A stretch of DNA of 64,000 nucleotides. Origin: Meira nashicola. Lineage: Eukaryota; Basidiomycota; Exobasidiomycetes; Exobasidiales; Brachybasidiaceae. A model generated the notes under the pieces. The model saw only the letters and a list, made by a program, of their open reading frames with translations, searched no databases and was not told where the DNA came from. The position numbers were made by a program, and so were the translations under genes. Location: contig BCJU01000002.1 in the NCBI GenBank assembly GCA_001600355.1, forward strand, positions 1,612,001-1,676,000, given 5' to 3'. Below, one piece after another: positions 32,601 through 42,168 of this stretch; within the stretch, counting starts at the first letter, position 1, and every line of letters begins with the position of its first letter.

Positions 32601-33497
32601 TTCTTCATCTAATTCGTGACTAGACTTTTGCTCCCCATGAGCAATGTCATCATCCATTTGACTTTCATCAGTTTGTCGTCCTGCTCTAAGAGTGGCTAAA
32701 CTTTGACTTAGGTCTATCATGCCTGTGGTACCTTTTGTCGAGTCTCGAACGGAATCCTGTAAAGGTTCTTCGACTTTTTGCTCTATTCCACCTCCTTCTC
32801 CAACGTCTGCATCACGTTCTCCAATATCAGGCAATACACCTTCTCCTCTATTTGATAGTGTAGATCCTAGCCCAGGCTCTTCAGGATCGATGCTCTCTCC
32901 ATCTTCGTCCCCTGTAACAGTTGAATCATCATCTTCTTGATCAGGCATCTCTTCGTCCATGACTACTGTCATTCTTTTTCGTGAAGACTCCCCATTGTTT
33001 GATTGCGATATACCACTTCGATTCGACAAAGATCGGACGAGATTGCTACCACCAGACGTTGAGCTGGTTTGGTTCGCGAGATGCTGGTCATTATTTTTAT
33101 TTTCAGCTCCATCTTCTTCTTCTTCTTCTTCTTCTTCTTCTCTGGCTTCAGTCATTCTTTTGATAGCTTCTTCATCTATCCGAGGTGCATCATCTGATAT
33201 ACGTAATGCTGCTCTCTTGTTTGGCGATAATTTCGCTCTTCGTAAAGTGGGTGAATGCTGTGGTGATAGATTTTTCATATTGCTTTGGCTCATTTCCGGC
33301 TCATCTTCATCTGATATTCCCTTTGCAATATCTGATGTGGCTTTATATAATGTTTGCCGGTTAGCAGCGGCTGCCGCTTGTCTTGATGCAAGTTCGGCTG
33401 CTAATGCAATCACTTTGCCTTCATCTTGATCATTTTCTTCTCCTTGACTTTCCTCTTTTACATTTTCACCTTCTATGAAATCTTCAACAGTAGACAT
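29613..33497 (-). CDS. VPS41: VPS41, HOPS complex subunit
   Basis: This intronless gene encodes 1294 residues. Vps41 is an effector subunit of HOPS, tethering late endosomes, AP-3 vesicles and autophagosomes to the vacuole. After an acidic, Ser-rich N-terminal extension of about 320 residues comes the WD40-like propeller (beginning LKYSRLRGSVPDMFKRDSAS, with LALGMHSGSIYVLDEQGN). A clathrin-heavy-chain-like helical repeat follows, including LFLYLDALFDRDPQL and LIERLGDVERAIAFVKEEKD. A RING-type C-terminus has CSTCGERLL, CRHAHHLSCL and CPVCR. The extension makes it longer than yeast Vps41 (992). No internal break is seen. Confidence 0.93.
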   Translation of the reverse strand: MSTVEDFIEGENVKEESQGEENDQDEGKVIALAAELASRQAAAAANRQTLYKATSDIAKGISDEDEPEMSQSNMKNLSPQHSPTLRRAKLSPNKRAALRISDDAPRIDEEAIKRMTEAREEEEEEEEEDGAENKNNDQHLANQTSSTSGGSNLVRSLSNRSGISQSNNGESSRKRMTVVMDEEMPDQEDDDSTVTGDEDGESIDPEEPGLGSTLSNRGEGVLPDIGERDADVGEGGGIEQKVEEPLQDSVRDSTKGTTGMIDLSQSLATLRAGRQTDESQMDDDIAHGEQKSSHELDEELEEEEEEEEPSLKYSRLRGSVPDMFKRDSASALAVSDRFLALGMHSGSIYVLDEQGNLIKGFKTHSASVLALDIDSTAEFVGSAGMDGLVSVSSLSSSEAYTFDFKRVMRSISLEPSFGRRSTRSFVCGGMSGQLVMREKSWFGHREVILHEGEGPIWTTKWRGNFVAWTNDKGVRIYDIANKQRITFISPPEDKPRADLFRCTLYWQDDDTLIIAWGDTIKVAKIRKKDTSGSKAGAAAILPASGAKATVEITAILQLDCMISGIAPRGKDFLVLAYITDDDYGEDSSMDSHRRRDGQRPELRLISDDGEELSSDILSLQSFARFQCNDYLLVPSADAVLNGANAIAKIQTDKPLDPSIEEQGNYYYVVSPKDIVIARSRDQKDHLDWLIQHKYYQEALDAIHVMGIPKALSMGFDANEIGGKYITYLIRDKQDWSKAASIVPGILKENIQAWEDVVFAFAEKNSLPYLIHQIPVEKPTLNSVVYDMILAHLLRHNIDSLLDTIRTWPVEIYSTQAVVLAIEDRLNSHGGDDDEKKIQTQPNSNERLLMECLAEIHLKNRQLGKALPYYLRLRKPGVFDLIRDHNLFNVIQDQALLLVQFEQDLLKRSLPTEDKKENLIHQKWRSIELLVDHTHSIPIHRVVPQLQEHHLYLFLYLDALFDRDPQLVASYSDLQVELYAEFAYQKLMAYLRTMSSHYSFEKAYNTCKSLDYVPEMVFLLSRIGDKKTALTLIIERLGDVERAIAFVKEEKDPELWDNLVHYSEDKPKFIRGLLENVGGEVDAVKLIRRIKDGLHIGGLRDALIKILGDFNLQISLLEGCATILTHDGRSYAQFLDRAQTEGLYGDGDVQCSTCGERLLSRSTEGTVEISNQDSNSVIGNEEDERTNAIFFLCRHAHHLSCLVSNPSSIPKRNIPNSKLKGTANDTNDTGLLVTMTTTRAAATGHLHSAGAYGPMQRAHQRKAQLQEKVLYQNRLRVVLKKGCPVCRADREQFRL

Positions 33498-33768
33498 CTT
33501 TTTACCTCCCCAAATTCACCATAAATGATGATGATGACTATTCGAAAGGAGTAGCATGTCGGACAAGTCTAACCCTCATAAATAATAAGGAGCGCGTGTC
33601 CGTGCATTTTGAGCTGACATTGACGCTAATAACTCCGCTTTTGCTTTATTTATCCTTCCCGCGTGGAAAGGCAGAAAAGAATGATATCGATATAATCTGT
33701 CTTAAAGTGAAAATCTAAAGAAATCTATTCATAAATGTTCATTACAATTATTCATATTATAGCATAAT

Positions 33769-36258
33769 TTAAAAAGCCGTCAAAGCAGCAGTAACTTTAT
33801 CAGCTGGATCATCGTCCAATCTTGCCATTTCAATCTCCGATAATAATTTCTTAATTCCAATATTCAAACGATCTTCATCTGCTAATCCTGCACTTTGCAA
33901 TAATCCAAGACAACGTGCTTGATCTTCTTCATTGGCAAATAATTCCGTTTGACGTAAGACATGATCGACACTACGTAATGATGTAATATTTGGAACGCGA
34001 ATGTCAGCCAAAAATGCATCGCTAACTTCCATATCTGTCAACATTGGCTTGTTTGATGTAGTGGCAAGAATTAATAATCTTCGATCTTTTGGTGGTCTCT
34101 TGCCTAATAAAACGCTTAAAGCTTGTAAAACTCCATTGCTAAATCTTGGTCCGATTGGAACCCATTCAACAATCTTTTCGATATTATCAACAACGATGAT
34201 ACTCAATGGACTCTTGTAAGAATCATTAAAGACTTTGTTAAGATAAGCAATCTTTTGTGATTCACCCATACCCACCATATTTTCGGGAGAAATGAGCTTG
34301 ATGAATGGAAATTGTGAATTAAGTGCAATCGTTGCAGCTAATGCAGTCTTTCCAGATCCTGGTGGACCATGTAATAATGCTGTGACCAATGGTGTACGGC
34401 TAGATGTTCTAACTTGCTCCACACGCAATTGTCCATCTCGTAAAATTACATCGATATGAGGAGCGAAATGCATGATTCCATTGGAGACAACTTGAGCCAA
34501 CTCTTCTTCTGCGACACCGAAAGCAGGTTGTACTTCATCCATTGCGTGCATGAAGTCATCTCGATTCACACGCATATTTTCGACATTGTCGTCAATTCCG
34601 GCCATAGTTCCGACTTTGACATGTCTATTAAAGGCGAAACTGGTGGCACTTTTCACTAAACCTGCAATTTCTGCACCGCTGAAATTCTTGGTCAAAGCTG
34701 CAAGCTCGTCCAAATCAACATCATCGTCCATGACTCCATTTGTACGCATCTTGTTTGTTTGAATGGAAATGATTTGACGACGGCCGTGTTCGTCAGGTAA
34801 ATTGATTTCCATATGAACTTCCAAACGACCTGGACGAAGGAGCGCTTCATCAATCATATCCATTCGATTCGTCATTCCGATCAATAAAATGTTATTCAAT
34901 TGATCTACACCATCCATCTTGGACAACAATTGATTCACGACTGAATCACCTACACCAGTGCCACCTCCAGTCGAACCACGTTGCTTACAGATTGCATCCA
35001 ATTCATCAAAGATGATAATATGTAGACCTGACTCGTCGCCTTTCTCCTTGTATTCTTTCTCTGCGTCGGCAAAGAGTTTACGAATGTTTTCTTCACTGGC
35101 ACCAACGAATTTGTTCAAAATTTCAGGACCATTGACGATTTTCGGTTCGCGTGCATTTAGCATTTTACCAATTTGTCTGGCCATGAGGGTTTTTCCCGTA
35201 CCTGGAGGACCGAAAAGTAGGATTCCTTTGACGTGCTGAATACCCAACTTATCCACAAGTGCTGGCGGGAAGATACGTGATGCGAATGCACGACGGAAGA
35301 TAGCAGAGAATTCTGTGTCTAAACCACCGATACCCATATCTTCAAACTTGAAATTTGGCTGTACGATAGCATTCGTTGGTGCCCGTTTTGCACTTGCTTT
35401 GAATTTGATATTGGCGTTAGAAGCCTTGTAAATGCTCACTTGGGTTTGTGCCATCAGAATTCCTCTTTGAACACGAGCACCTAATGGAGCAGCATGTTGA
35501 TCACTTTCAACAACATTGACTCCAGTGATGATAGCTTTGAAATTCTGGCCGTGGAATTCATTTACAAGAATTTGCCCAACGGTAAAGATGTGACCTTCGT
35601 GTGCTCTTATAAAATTTCTAGTCATCTCGTCAACATCGTATTGTTCTCCGGTCTCTATGCCAGGTCTGAGGAAATTCAATTCAACGTCCAAGCCTGCCAA
35701 GTATACACCTGCACCTTCTGATTGAGGGTCATACTCTTCTGCTTGAACATATTGTCGCTCGCTCATGCCAGCCCATTGTCTCTGTAATTGTGCTGCTCCA
35801 ATTTGGCCAGGTTGAACTTGTCGAGAATTATCAGCTATTGCTGTAAAGACGAATTGACGATTGATCATGATATACCGAGCATTTCCCCATTCTTGCCCAT
35901 TAACTACCAAACAATTTGTCAAGATAAAATTATCAGGGCATTTAACGATTAAGTGATTTCCACCGCCTCCTGGTGGAGGCAAAGATGCTTTCTCGTTAGC
36001 ATATCCGCTTGAATGGCCGCTAGCTCGAGGTGGTGGTGGTGGAGCGCTATAACCAGCTCCTCCAGCGCTACCGTAACCTGCACCACCAGAGCCATAACCA
36101 GCTCCTCTGCTACCGTATGCCGATGCTCCACTATTTGTGTATCCCGCACCACCGCTGGAACGATATCCTGCGCCTCCAGTACTTCCACCACTTGCATAAG
36201 GATTGCTTGAATATGCTGAACGATCAGCACCTCCACCGCCACGAGAAAAGCCAGCCAT
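33769..36258 (-). CDS. SEC18: SEC18/NSF, SNARE-disassembling AAA+ ATPase
   Basis: The 829-residue protein is the NSF/Sec18 ATPase that, with alpha-SNAP, takes apart SNARE complexes after membrane fusion. The N domain starts near residue 103 (HLIVKCPDNFILTNCLVVN). D1 carries Walker A GPPGTGKT, Walker B IIIFDELDAI and the arginine-finger region LLRPGRLE. D2 carries HGPPGSGKT and IIVVDNIEKIVEW, with the usual Asp-Asn change in Walker B. Ahead of the N domain is an unusual ~100-residue Gly/Ser/Tyr/Ala-rich repeat tract (AGYGSGGAGYGS type). No Met lies between it and the N domain, so it must be translated. The gene is divergent from an MFS gene. Confidence 0.96.
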   Translation of the reverse strand: MAGFSRGGGGADRSAYSSNPYASGGSTGGAGYRSSGGAGYTNSGASAYGSRGAGYGSGGAGYGSAGGAGYSAPPPPPRASGHSSGYANEKASLPPPGGGGNHLIVKCPDNFILTNCLVVNGQEWGNARYIMINRQFVFTAIADNSRQVQPGQIGAAQLQRQWAGMSERQYVQAEEYDPQSEGAGVYLAGLDVELNFLRPGIETGEQYDVDEMTRNFIRAHEGHIFTVGQILVNEFHGQNFKAIITGVNVVESDQHAAPLGARVQRGILMAQTQVSIYKASNANIKFKASAKRAPTNAIVQPNFKFEDMGIGGLDTEFSAIFRRAFASRIFPPALVDKLGIQHVKGILLFGPPGTGKTLMARQIGKMLNAREPKIVNGPEILNKFVGASEENIRKLFADAEKEYKEKGDESGLHIIIFDELDAICKQRGSTGGGTGVGDSVVNQLLSKMDGVDQLNNILLIGMTNRMDMIDEALLRPGRLEVHMEINLPDEHGRRQIISIQTNKMRTNGVMDDDVDLDELAALTKNFSGAEIAGLVKSATSFAFNRHVKVGTMAGIDDNVENMRVNRDDFMHAMDEVQPAFGVAEEELAQVVSNGIMHFAPHIDVILRDGQLRVEQVRTSSRTPLVTALLHGPPGSGKTALAATIALNSQFPFIKLISPENMVGMGESQKIAYLNKVFNDSYKSPLSIIVVDNIEKIVEWVPIGPRFSNGVLQALSVLLGKRPPKDRRLLILATTSNKPMLTDMEVSDAFLADIRVPNITSLRSVDHVLRQTELFANEEDQARCLGLLQSAGLADEDRLNIGIKKLLSEIEMARLDDDPADKVTAALTAF

Positions 36259-36692
36259 TTTTGAGATTCTTTCAATTTTTAGATAGAAGAATTTCTATCC
36301 ATATGATGATGGTTGTCAAATAAGGAGAGTAAGGGTTAAGGAACGGGAATTTGTTGCATGCCTTCTCAAAATGTGAGCTTAAACGCACGCGCCACATCAT
36401 CATAATTTATGTGTACAGAGGGCGCAGGGCTGCCCGTATACCGATCGCTGGGTTTGGCTGAGCATCCACCTAGAATTAAAAATTGGCAGACGCCCAGAGG
36501 TGTTGGTTCTTACATATGCGGCGGAAGTACACAAACGATTTATTTTCCCGCTAAATTCCCCCCTACCAAGAAAAAGCAATCATGCAGATTTCTAGCTGAT
36601 CAACTTCATGTAGAAGCGTTTCGGAGCATCTCTTTCTTTATCACCATCTACAATTTTTGCCAACGGTAAAAAAGAATTTTTCTGTGGCAAAG
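36259..36692. promoter_or_regulatory. Divergent region, SEC18 / MFS transporter
   Basis: 434 bp. I see no gene and only a GCACGCGCC block near 36384-36392, similar to one near 62204. The MFS open frame reaches back to 36657 but begins there with TTG. Confidence 0.3.
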
Positions 36693-39080
36693 ATGGTCTC
36701 TAGCGGCCGCCCAACTCTACGTACCTCGCCAAAGAAGAAGAACAAATCGTTGCCTAAAGTTACAACACAATCTTCCTCCACACCATCGAATATTACACCG
36801 ATCGATACGAAAAATTTGAAGGCTAATAATTTGCGCCCAGAAGAAGAAGAAGCTGATAATGAATTCAGCCATGGCGCTATTGCAGGTCCCTCTTCGCCTA
36901 CTCGAAGGAGAAGAAGGCCAAGTGCTTCTCGACGTAGATCATCCTCGATTACAGCTGCAGCAGCTTTGATTTCTAGTTATTCAACACGATCAGAAGAAGA
37001 CAACACAACTACTAAGACAAATGTCAAAATTTCAAAATCAAAAGTGAAGAGAAGAAATTCTCATACCAGCAATCAAGCTGATGATGAATCGGAGGATGAC
37101 GATGAGAATGACGAATTCGGAGGAGACGCAACGGAAACAGTACACGAGGCTCGAAAGGCTTTGGGACGTGGACGAGCCAGTCCATACCACATGGCGTTAG
37201 TACAATTGTTGTTCAGCCTTGCACAAGGGATGCCACTAGCAAGTCAATTTAAAGTGTATACTCATCTGATGTGTCGTGTGTACCAGTTAAAAGTCAAGCC
37301 ATCTATGCATTCGTACTTAATGTTACCGCCAGCACCAGAACTGCCATCTGATCCAGTTTGTCAAGATGTATGGGTAGAAGATTCAACGTCAACATATGCT
37401 GCTGCAATGGCCACTGTGGGCGCTTTGGTCAGCCTGATTCTTCTCAACAGATGTAGCAAGCTATCTGAATACTTTGGCCGGAAGCCCCTGCTTCTTGCAA
37501 CGCATATCCTGCTAGCAATATCAACAAGTGTCTTTCGGATTAGTGTTCTTTTGCCTACCTATGTTGGTGTCACTGTGCTCTATGTTGCTGTGATGGTGAT
37601 GGAGGCAAGCGCAGGTGCTCCACTTAAGATTGCTGTTCAAAATTATGTTGTTGATACTACATCAGAATCGCAAAGAGCAGGCGCTCTGTCTTTCACCGAT
37701 GGATTCGGTCAAATTGGTGCCTTTCCTAGTAGTACACTGGGAGGATGGCTAGCAGCTTCGACGCAACAATTTTTTGCACCCTTTTATGCCAGTATTGCAG
37801 TGTATGTTGCAACGACTGCATACATGCTGGTATTTGTACCAGAAAGCAAGAAAAGGCGTCATCATACATTGATTGACGATTTTGAAAGAATAGGAGAAAG
37901 TGAAGAAAATGGACAAAAAGCAGGGGATCAAAGTGGACATACGGAAGAAACAGATAATGACACGGATGCTGATACAGATGGAGGTGTTGGTACAGAATCC
38001 TACTTTAGCTCCGTTGATGGTGCTCATGCGGCTTCAAGATCGTCATGGTGGCAGAAACTATTCTATAAAGTGAACTTTCTCGCTCCTTTGTCCGTTTTTC
38101 TACCGTACAAGCATGCTGTTGATTCTCGTCAGACATCATCTGTTGCTGGAAGAGATTGGCGTTTATTTGTGCTTGCTTTGATTGTTGTCTTGGAAGAATC
38201 TTTCCAAGTGTTTATGGTTCCAATTCTTCTATTGTACAACACCAAGGTATTCAAATATGACGTTGTTCAAAATGGATACTTGGTAAGTTTGTTGCAAGGA
38301 GTGCGGGCTCTCTACCTTACCGTTTGCTTTCCATGGCTTGTTACAAAGATTAGAACTTGGTTGCAATCGCGAAAGAAAAGTCAAGAAAGTAGTGAAGAAG
38401 ACGAAACGGACGCCTTGATTCAAAATGCATTATCAAATAAAGAAAGTGACAACGAAAAGCGAGGGAAGTTGGATCTGGTCATCATGCTCTTATCATACAT
38501 TCTTGCAACCGCTTCTCTTGGTTTAATGGCTTTTACAAGATCGTGGTCCGATCAATACGAAAAGAACAAAGGCGACAAAGGTTCAAAATACCCTCCCTGG
38601 GTAGGTGTTGCGATTGCAATTGTTGGATTACAAATTGGTGCAGGTGCAACATCGTTACGTACTGCATTACTAGTGAATGCTGTTAGCGAACAAGAAGATA
38701 CCCGAGAAGCATTGCGTTATCGTGAGCAACGTCAAACCACACGACAGAATGTACGCAAGCCTTATGGATCTACAGATGTTGTAGAGAGACGAACGTCTTA
38801 TCAAAGCACTGTGACCGTAGAAGGAAGTGTAGATGGGACAGAAAATTCTTTCAACGTACATCATGATCGCCATCAATCCAAAGCTTTAGCAGCCAATCAA
38901 ATCTTGTGTACTGCCGTGTACGCTTTCGTACCTCTTTTAACCAGTCGCATCTTTGGAATTGGTTTAAACACTGATCGACCGGAGCTTGTTTGGATGTTCA
39001 AAGCAGGTATGGCAGGTTTATCAGCAATTGCAACTTTTGTGCTCATATTGTTATATGGCAAAAATACAACAAGATCGTGA
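36693..39080 (+). CDS. MFS transporter with long disordered N-terminus
   Basis: The 795-residue protein begins with about 165 disordered, Ser/Lys/Arg- and then acid-rich residues. A major facilitator fold follows. Around ten or more hydrophobic segments are visible, for example YAAAMATVGALVSLILLN, LLATHILLAISTSVFRISVL, LDLVIMLLSYILATASLGLM and VGVAIAIVGLQIGAGATSL. The loop after the third visible segment contains EYFGRKPLLL, the MFS signature-like G-R/K pattern. A large charged cytosolic loop lies between the two halves. It resembles the fungal clade related to proton-coupled folate/SLC46 carriers, but the substrate cannot be told from sequence. The start at 36693 is the first ATG; the frame opens earlier only at TTG. 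Confidence 0.75.
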   Translation: MVSSGRPTLRTSPKKKNKSLPKVTTQSSSTPSNITPIDTKNLKANNLRPEEEEADNEFSHGAIAGPSSPTRRRRRPSASRRRSSSITAAAALISSYSTRSEEDNTTTKTNVKISKSKVKRRNSHTSNQADDESEDDDENDEFGGDATETVHEARKALGRGRASPYHMALVQLLFSLAQGMPLASQFKVYTHLMCRVYQLKVKPSMHSYLMLPPAPELPSDPVCQDVWVEDSTSTYAAAMATVGALVSLILLNRCSKLSEYFGRKPLLLATHILLAISTSVFRISVLLPTYVGVTVLYVAVMVMEASAGAPLKIAVQNYVVDTTSESQRAGALSFTDGFGQIGAFPSSTLGGWLAASTQQFFAPFYASIAVYVATTAYMLVFVPESKKRRHHTLIDDFERIGESEENGQKAGDQSGHTEETDNDTDADTDGGVGTESYFSSVDGAHAASRSSWWQKLFYKVNFLAPLSVFLPYKHAVDSRQTSSVAGRDWRLFVLALIVVLEESFQVFMVPILLLYNTKVFKYDVVQNGYLVSLLQGVRALYLTVCFPWLVTKIRTWLQSRKKSQESSEEDETDALIQNALSNKESDNEKRGKLDLVIMLLSYILATASLGLMAFTRSWSDQYEKNKGDKGSKYPPWVGVAIAIVGLQIGAGATSLRTALLVNAVSEQEDTREALRYREQRQTTRQNVRKPYGSTDVVERRTSYQSTVTVEGSVDGTENSFNVHHDRHQSKALAANQILCTAVYAFVPLLTSRIFGIGLNTDRPELVWMFKAGMAGLSAIATFVLILLYGKNTTRS

Positions 39081-39263
39081 AAAAAAAAGTGTAAAATATT
39101 CATAATAATTGTACTTTATAATTTATATTTTTTCATGCACGCATCACCTCTTCTCGCAAATCTTATGAAGTATTGCGATTCCTCGTATGACATTATTACA
39201 TCCATCCATTATTTTATATAAGTATGGCTACTCTGGAAATGTTTCCGACATTTTTATTTGTAA

Positions 39264-40595
39264 TCAGACTTCTTTTCCTTTTAAGTCTCCCTCTGGTCCA
39301 GTTCCACCTGCAATGTTAGTGTCAAAGCCTGGTTGAGCATTTTTGCTAGCTTCAGCATCGCAAGCGAATCTGACAACCATGACAGATGTGTTATCGGTAG
39401 AGAAATTACTCAAAGCATGTTGTAATAATCTTGCTGCAGCGACTTGAGGATCTTTTTCATCGCGAATTAAGTCAACTGCATCTTGATCATCTGCTACATC
39501 CCACAGCCCATCACAAGCAACGATCAAGAAAGAATCTTGGTCGCTCAACGTGGTTTCTGTGGTATAAGGTGCGCCAACAACGAAATCTTTCATTGCCGCA
39601 TCACCCAAAGATCTTGTCACTGCTAAAACTCCGTTCACACGATTATTCATCACAAATCCACCTGCATCCATAATCCGCTTCGCTTCTTGAGCGTCTGAAC
39701 CTTTGTGATCGTACGTTAGTCGGACTGCTTTACCACCTCGGCAAAGCACAGCTCGTGCATCCCCTACATTAGCGGTGTATAACACTCGTCTTATCTTTTC
39801 TCCGCTTACCTCAACCAGACCATCTTTTGATATATTTGCACTAACTCCGTCAATCTTTGAGGATTTATCATTGCTTTTGCTGCTATCTTCTTGTTCTTTG
39901 CTCGTGTTTGAATCATTTCTCATTCGTCTTGAAATGCTGCTAAGAATGCCGGAAGAGCTAGATTTCGGACTGCTTGCATCTGAAGCATCTTGTTGACCGC
40001 CACTTGTAGTTACTGATGCATTACGTGAAGTTTTATCAACTCCCCCAGTTTCTGCATGCGCTGCAGGCGTACCATCTTCATCTTCTAAACGTAAAAGAAC
40101 CGTAACTGCTGTGCATCCTGAAGATGATCCGAGTTGATCGGCTAATTGTGAAAGTTGTTGATCGACGGAATGGTAAGTCTTATTAAAGATATCCGGTACG
40201 GATTGATCGGCATGATTGACCAAAGTATCTAAAAGATAATTGTGGAAATGTTGTCCGCACCATTCGGCAGAATGCTTTCCTGCATGACCGTCAAAAACGC
40301 CAAAATAACCTTGACCATGTACGCTACCGAAATCATATACAAACGCATGAGCGTCTTCCATCGTTCTTCTCCATCTTTTGTTACGATCTTCAGCAATTCC
40401 TACACGAAAAGGAACGACATTTGGACCTGCTAAAGCGGTTGAAAGACCTGATGTTTCTGCTTTTGCAGGACGAGAAGAACCGGGATGTTGATTAACTGTA
40501 CCATGTGTATTGCTGCCAGAAGCTGTCGTTTGCGATTCTGAGGAAGCATTTACCTCTGAACTATCTACATCTTCCATTCCACGTAGGCCAACCAT
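39264..40595 (-). CDS. PTC1: PP2C-type protein phosphatase (PTC1-like)
   Basis: The intronless gene encodes 443 residues of a Mg/Mn-dependent Ser/Thr phosphatase. Metal-binding and catalytic motifs are RWRRTMEDAHAF, YFGVFDGHAGKHSAEWCGQH, GDARAVLCRGG, LAVTRSLGDAAMKDFV and LIVACDGLWDVADDQDAVD. The HAGKHSAEWCG variant is closest to the Ptc1 group, which dampens HOG and cell-wall MAPK signalling. A Ser-rich insertion of about 95 residues (roughly 185-280) splits the catalytic domain before the ISKDGLVEVSGEKIRRVLY strand. The N-terminal ~60 residues are disordered. All metal-ligand acidic residues I can check are present. Confidence 0.87.
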   Translation of the reverse strand: MVGLRGMEDVDSSEVNASSESQTTASGSNTHGTVNQHPGSSRPAKAETSGLSTALAGPNVVPFRVGIAEDRNKRWRRTMEDAHAFVYDFGSVHGQGYFGVFDGHAGKHSAEWCGQHFHNYLLDTLVNHADQSVPDIFNKTYHSVDQQLSQLADQLGSSSGCTAVTVLLRLEDEDGTPAAHAETGGVDKTSRNASVTTSGGQQDASDASSPKSSSSGILSSISRRMRNDSNTSKEQEDSSKSNDKSSKIDGVSANISKDGLVEVSGEKIRRVLYTANVGDARAVLCRGGKAVRLTYDHKGSDAQEAKRIMDAGGFVMNNRVNGVLAVTRSLGDAAMKDFVVGAPYTTETTLSDQDSFLIVACDGLWDVADDQDAVDLIRDEKDPQVAAARLLQHALSNFSTDNTSVMVVRFACDAEASKNAQPGFDTNIAGGTGPEGDLKGKEV

Positions 40596-41434
40596 GATTG
40601 AACAGTGTTAAAGATGAGGTTCTTCAAATTGCTTATTCCTCCACCAAGATGAAAGTTTGTTCGATTGTTTATTATTCGGAGTGCGAATGTGATTACAGTT
40701 GTGCTTTTTGATTATGCCTATGTTTTGGTGTTCAAGGATGAAGGAAAGGAGAATAAAGTAGGCCAAGATCAACAGATGAGTGTCACCCACAAACTAGTAA
40801 TACATGTGCATAGACTTTGTACACCAAGTGTGCGATGCCAATTCGCCTGTCGTCATACATAACAAAGTAGACTACGTAGACTACCAAATGGGGCACGAAC
40901 CCTAAGGGTCAAAGCTGGAAGACTACAATTTGACTACGCGTTTTTTGATTTTGGTGTAGCTCTTTGGTGCCTGTAGAAAGACCTCCACGCAGTCAGATCG
41001 GCAACTTAAACATATCAGGTGAAAAAGCCAATCTGCAACAAAGCGTAATCATCAATACATATCTTCCCGAGCAGTATCCGAATAATCGACAAAGTGATAC
41101 ATGAGTATCATTCAAATACATTGTGTAGTAAGGTCGACATGGTTCGTATTGAATCATTTTATAAAAATGCAGAATGGAATTCCGACGACATTCAGAGTTG
41201 AGTTTTCTGGGCTAAATGTCTAAAAATAATGAAAATTCAATCTTAATTCTAACAGATCCGGCCCCTCTAGAGCAAGGGGTAACAGATATGAGCATCTCCT
41301 AAATCCGATGTGCTAGATATTGTATGATCCAAACATGCAACTCAATTCTGAATCTTTACTCTTACTACACTGAACTACCCTTACGCTTTCAAGAAGAACT
41401 GTTGCCATTGATGAATACAAATTGGATGAAAACG
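40596..41434. other. Intergenic region between PTC1 and PRE3
   Basis: These 839 bp hold no credible gene. Near 40867-40884 there is a perfect tandem GTAGACTAC pair, with two more GACTAC words near 40921 and 40933. A 35-bp element shared with the 58.9-kb region lies at 41192-41226. A CCCCT/AGGGG inverted pair lies near 41262-41279. The left part should be the PTC1 promoter and the right part the PRE3 3' flank. Confidence 0.4.
41192..41226 (+). repeat. Copy A of a 35-bp dispersed intergenic element
   Basis: This stretch matches 58883-58917 at 28 of 35 positions on the same strand, and all seven differences are transitions. The best-kept words are GGG..TA and ATGTCT. The flanks do not align. 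It lies between the PTC1 promoter and the PRE3 3' end. Its nature is unknown. Confidence 0.45.
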
Positions 41435-42168
41435 TTATACAATCTTTGAGCTGAGTTGTGGTAGCTCATTTCCAGGAACGAAGAATCGTTGAACACCAGT
41501 TTCTGAGATATCCGCCATTCTGATAGTTCCTCCTGAAGATCCATCTCTGCTCATAGCAAGACTTAGAGCGTTTTTCACAAATTCCAAAGTTTCCTCTCTT
41601 GTCATACCTTCTTTCCATGTTGAATCGCAATAACCGTAAATGTATGCTGATCCTGAACCACCAATTGCCCAAGGTTGTTGGAAAACACCGCCTCCCAATG
41701 GAACGTTCCAAACCGATCCACCGGCATGTTTGTCCCATCCCGCAACAATGATTCCTGCGCTTAGTCTGTCCTTATTTTGATAGATCATCTCTGAAAATAA
41801 ATGAGCGGCTGTATCAACTTTTGGTTGGGTATCATGTTGAACGGAAAACATGGATAAGTAGTATGTGACGATATCCGCAACTGCTTGTGTATCTGCAGCA
41901 CTTCCAGAACGACAACAGTAGATTCTATCTGAGATATGGGTTAATTTATCGGTCACACGATTGGCAATGTATGATCCTGTTGTTGTTCTTGAATCGGCTC
42001 CGAGAACTACTCCTCCCTTATATGCAACTGCCATGATTGATGTCTAAACATTTTCAAGGAGGATCAGATGTCAGTGTCCAAACTCTCGTTCGTCATATTG
42101 CAATACCCTGTACTCACACCAAGATTCACTTCGCCTTGTTTTAGGCGATTCATATCGATGACCTCCAT
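41435..42168 (-). CDS. PRE3: 20S proteasome subunit beta1 (caspase-like, PRE3)
   Basis: Exon 1 (42118-42168) encodes the 17-residue propeptide [18 protein letters not shown] 74-nt phase-0 intron (GTGAGT donor) follows, and exon 2 (41435-42043) encodes the mature chain; the total is 219 residues. Beta1 carries the post-acidic cleaving activity of the 20S core. The mature chain starts [20 protein letters not shown] with the catalytic N-terminal Thr, Asp17 and, further on, Lys33 in [19 protein letters not shown] and [12 protein letters not shown] are subunit signatures, and [13 protein letters not shown] is typical near the end. Without exon 1 translation would start inside the mature chain and lose the catalytic Thr. 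It is divergent from calcineurin B. Confidence 0.95.
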
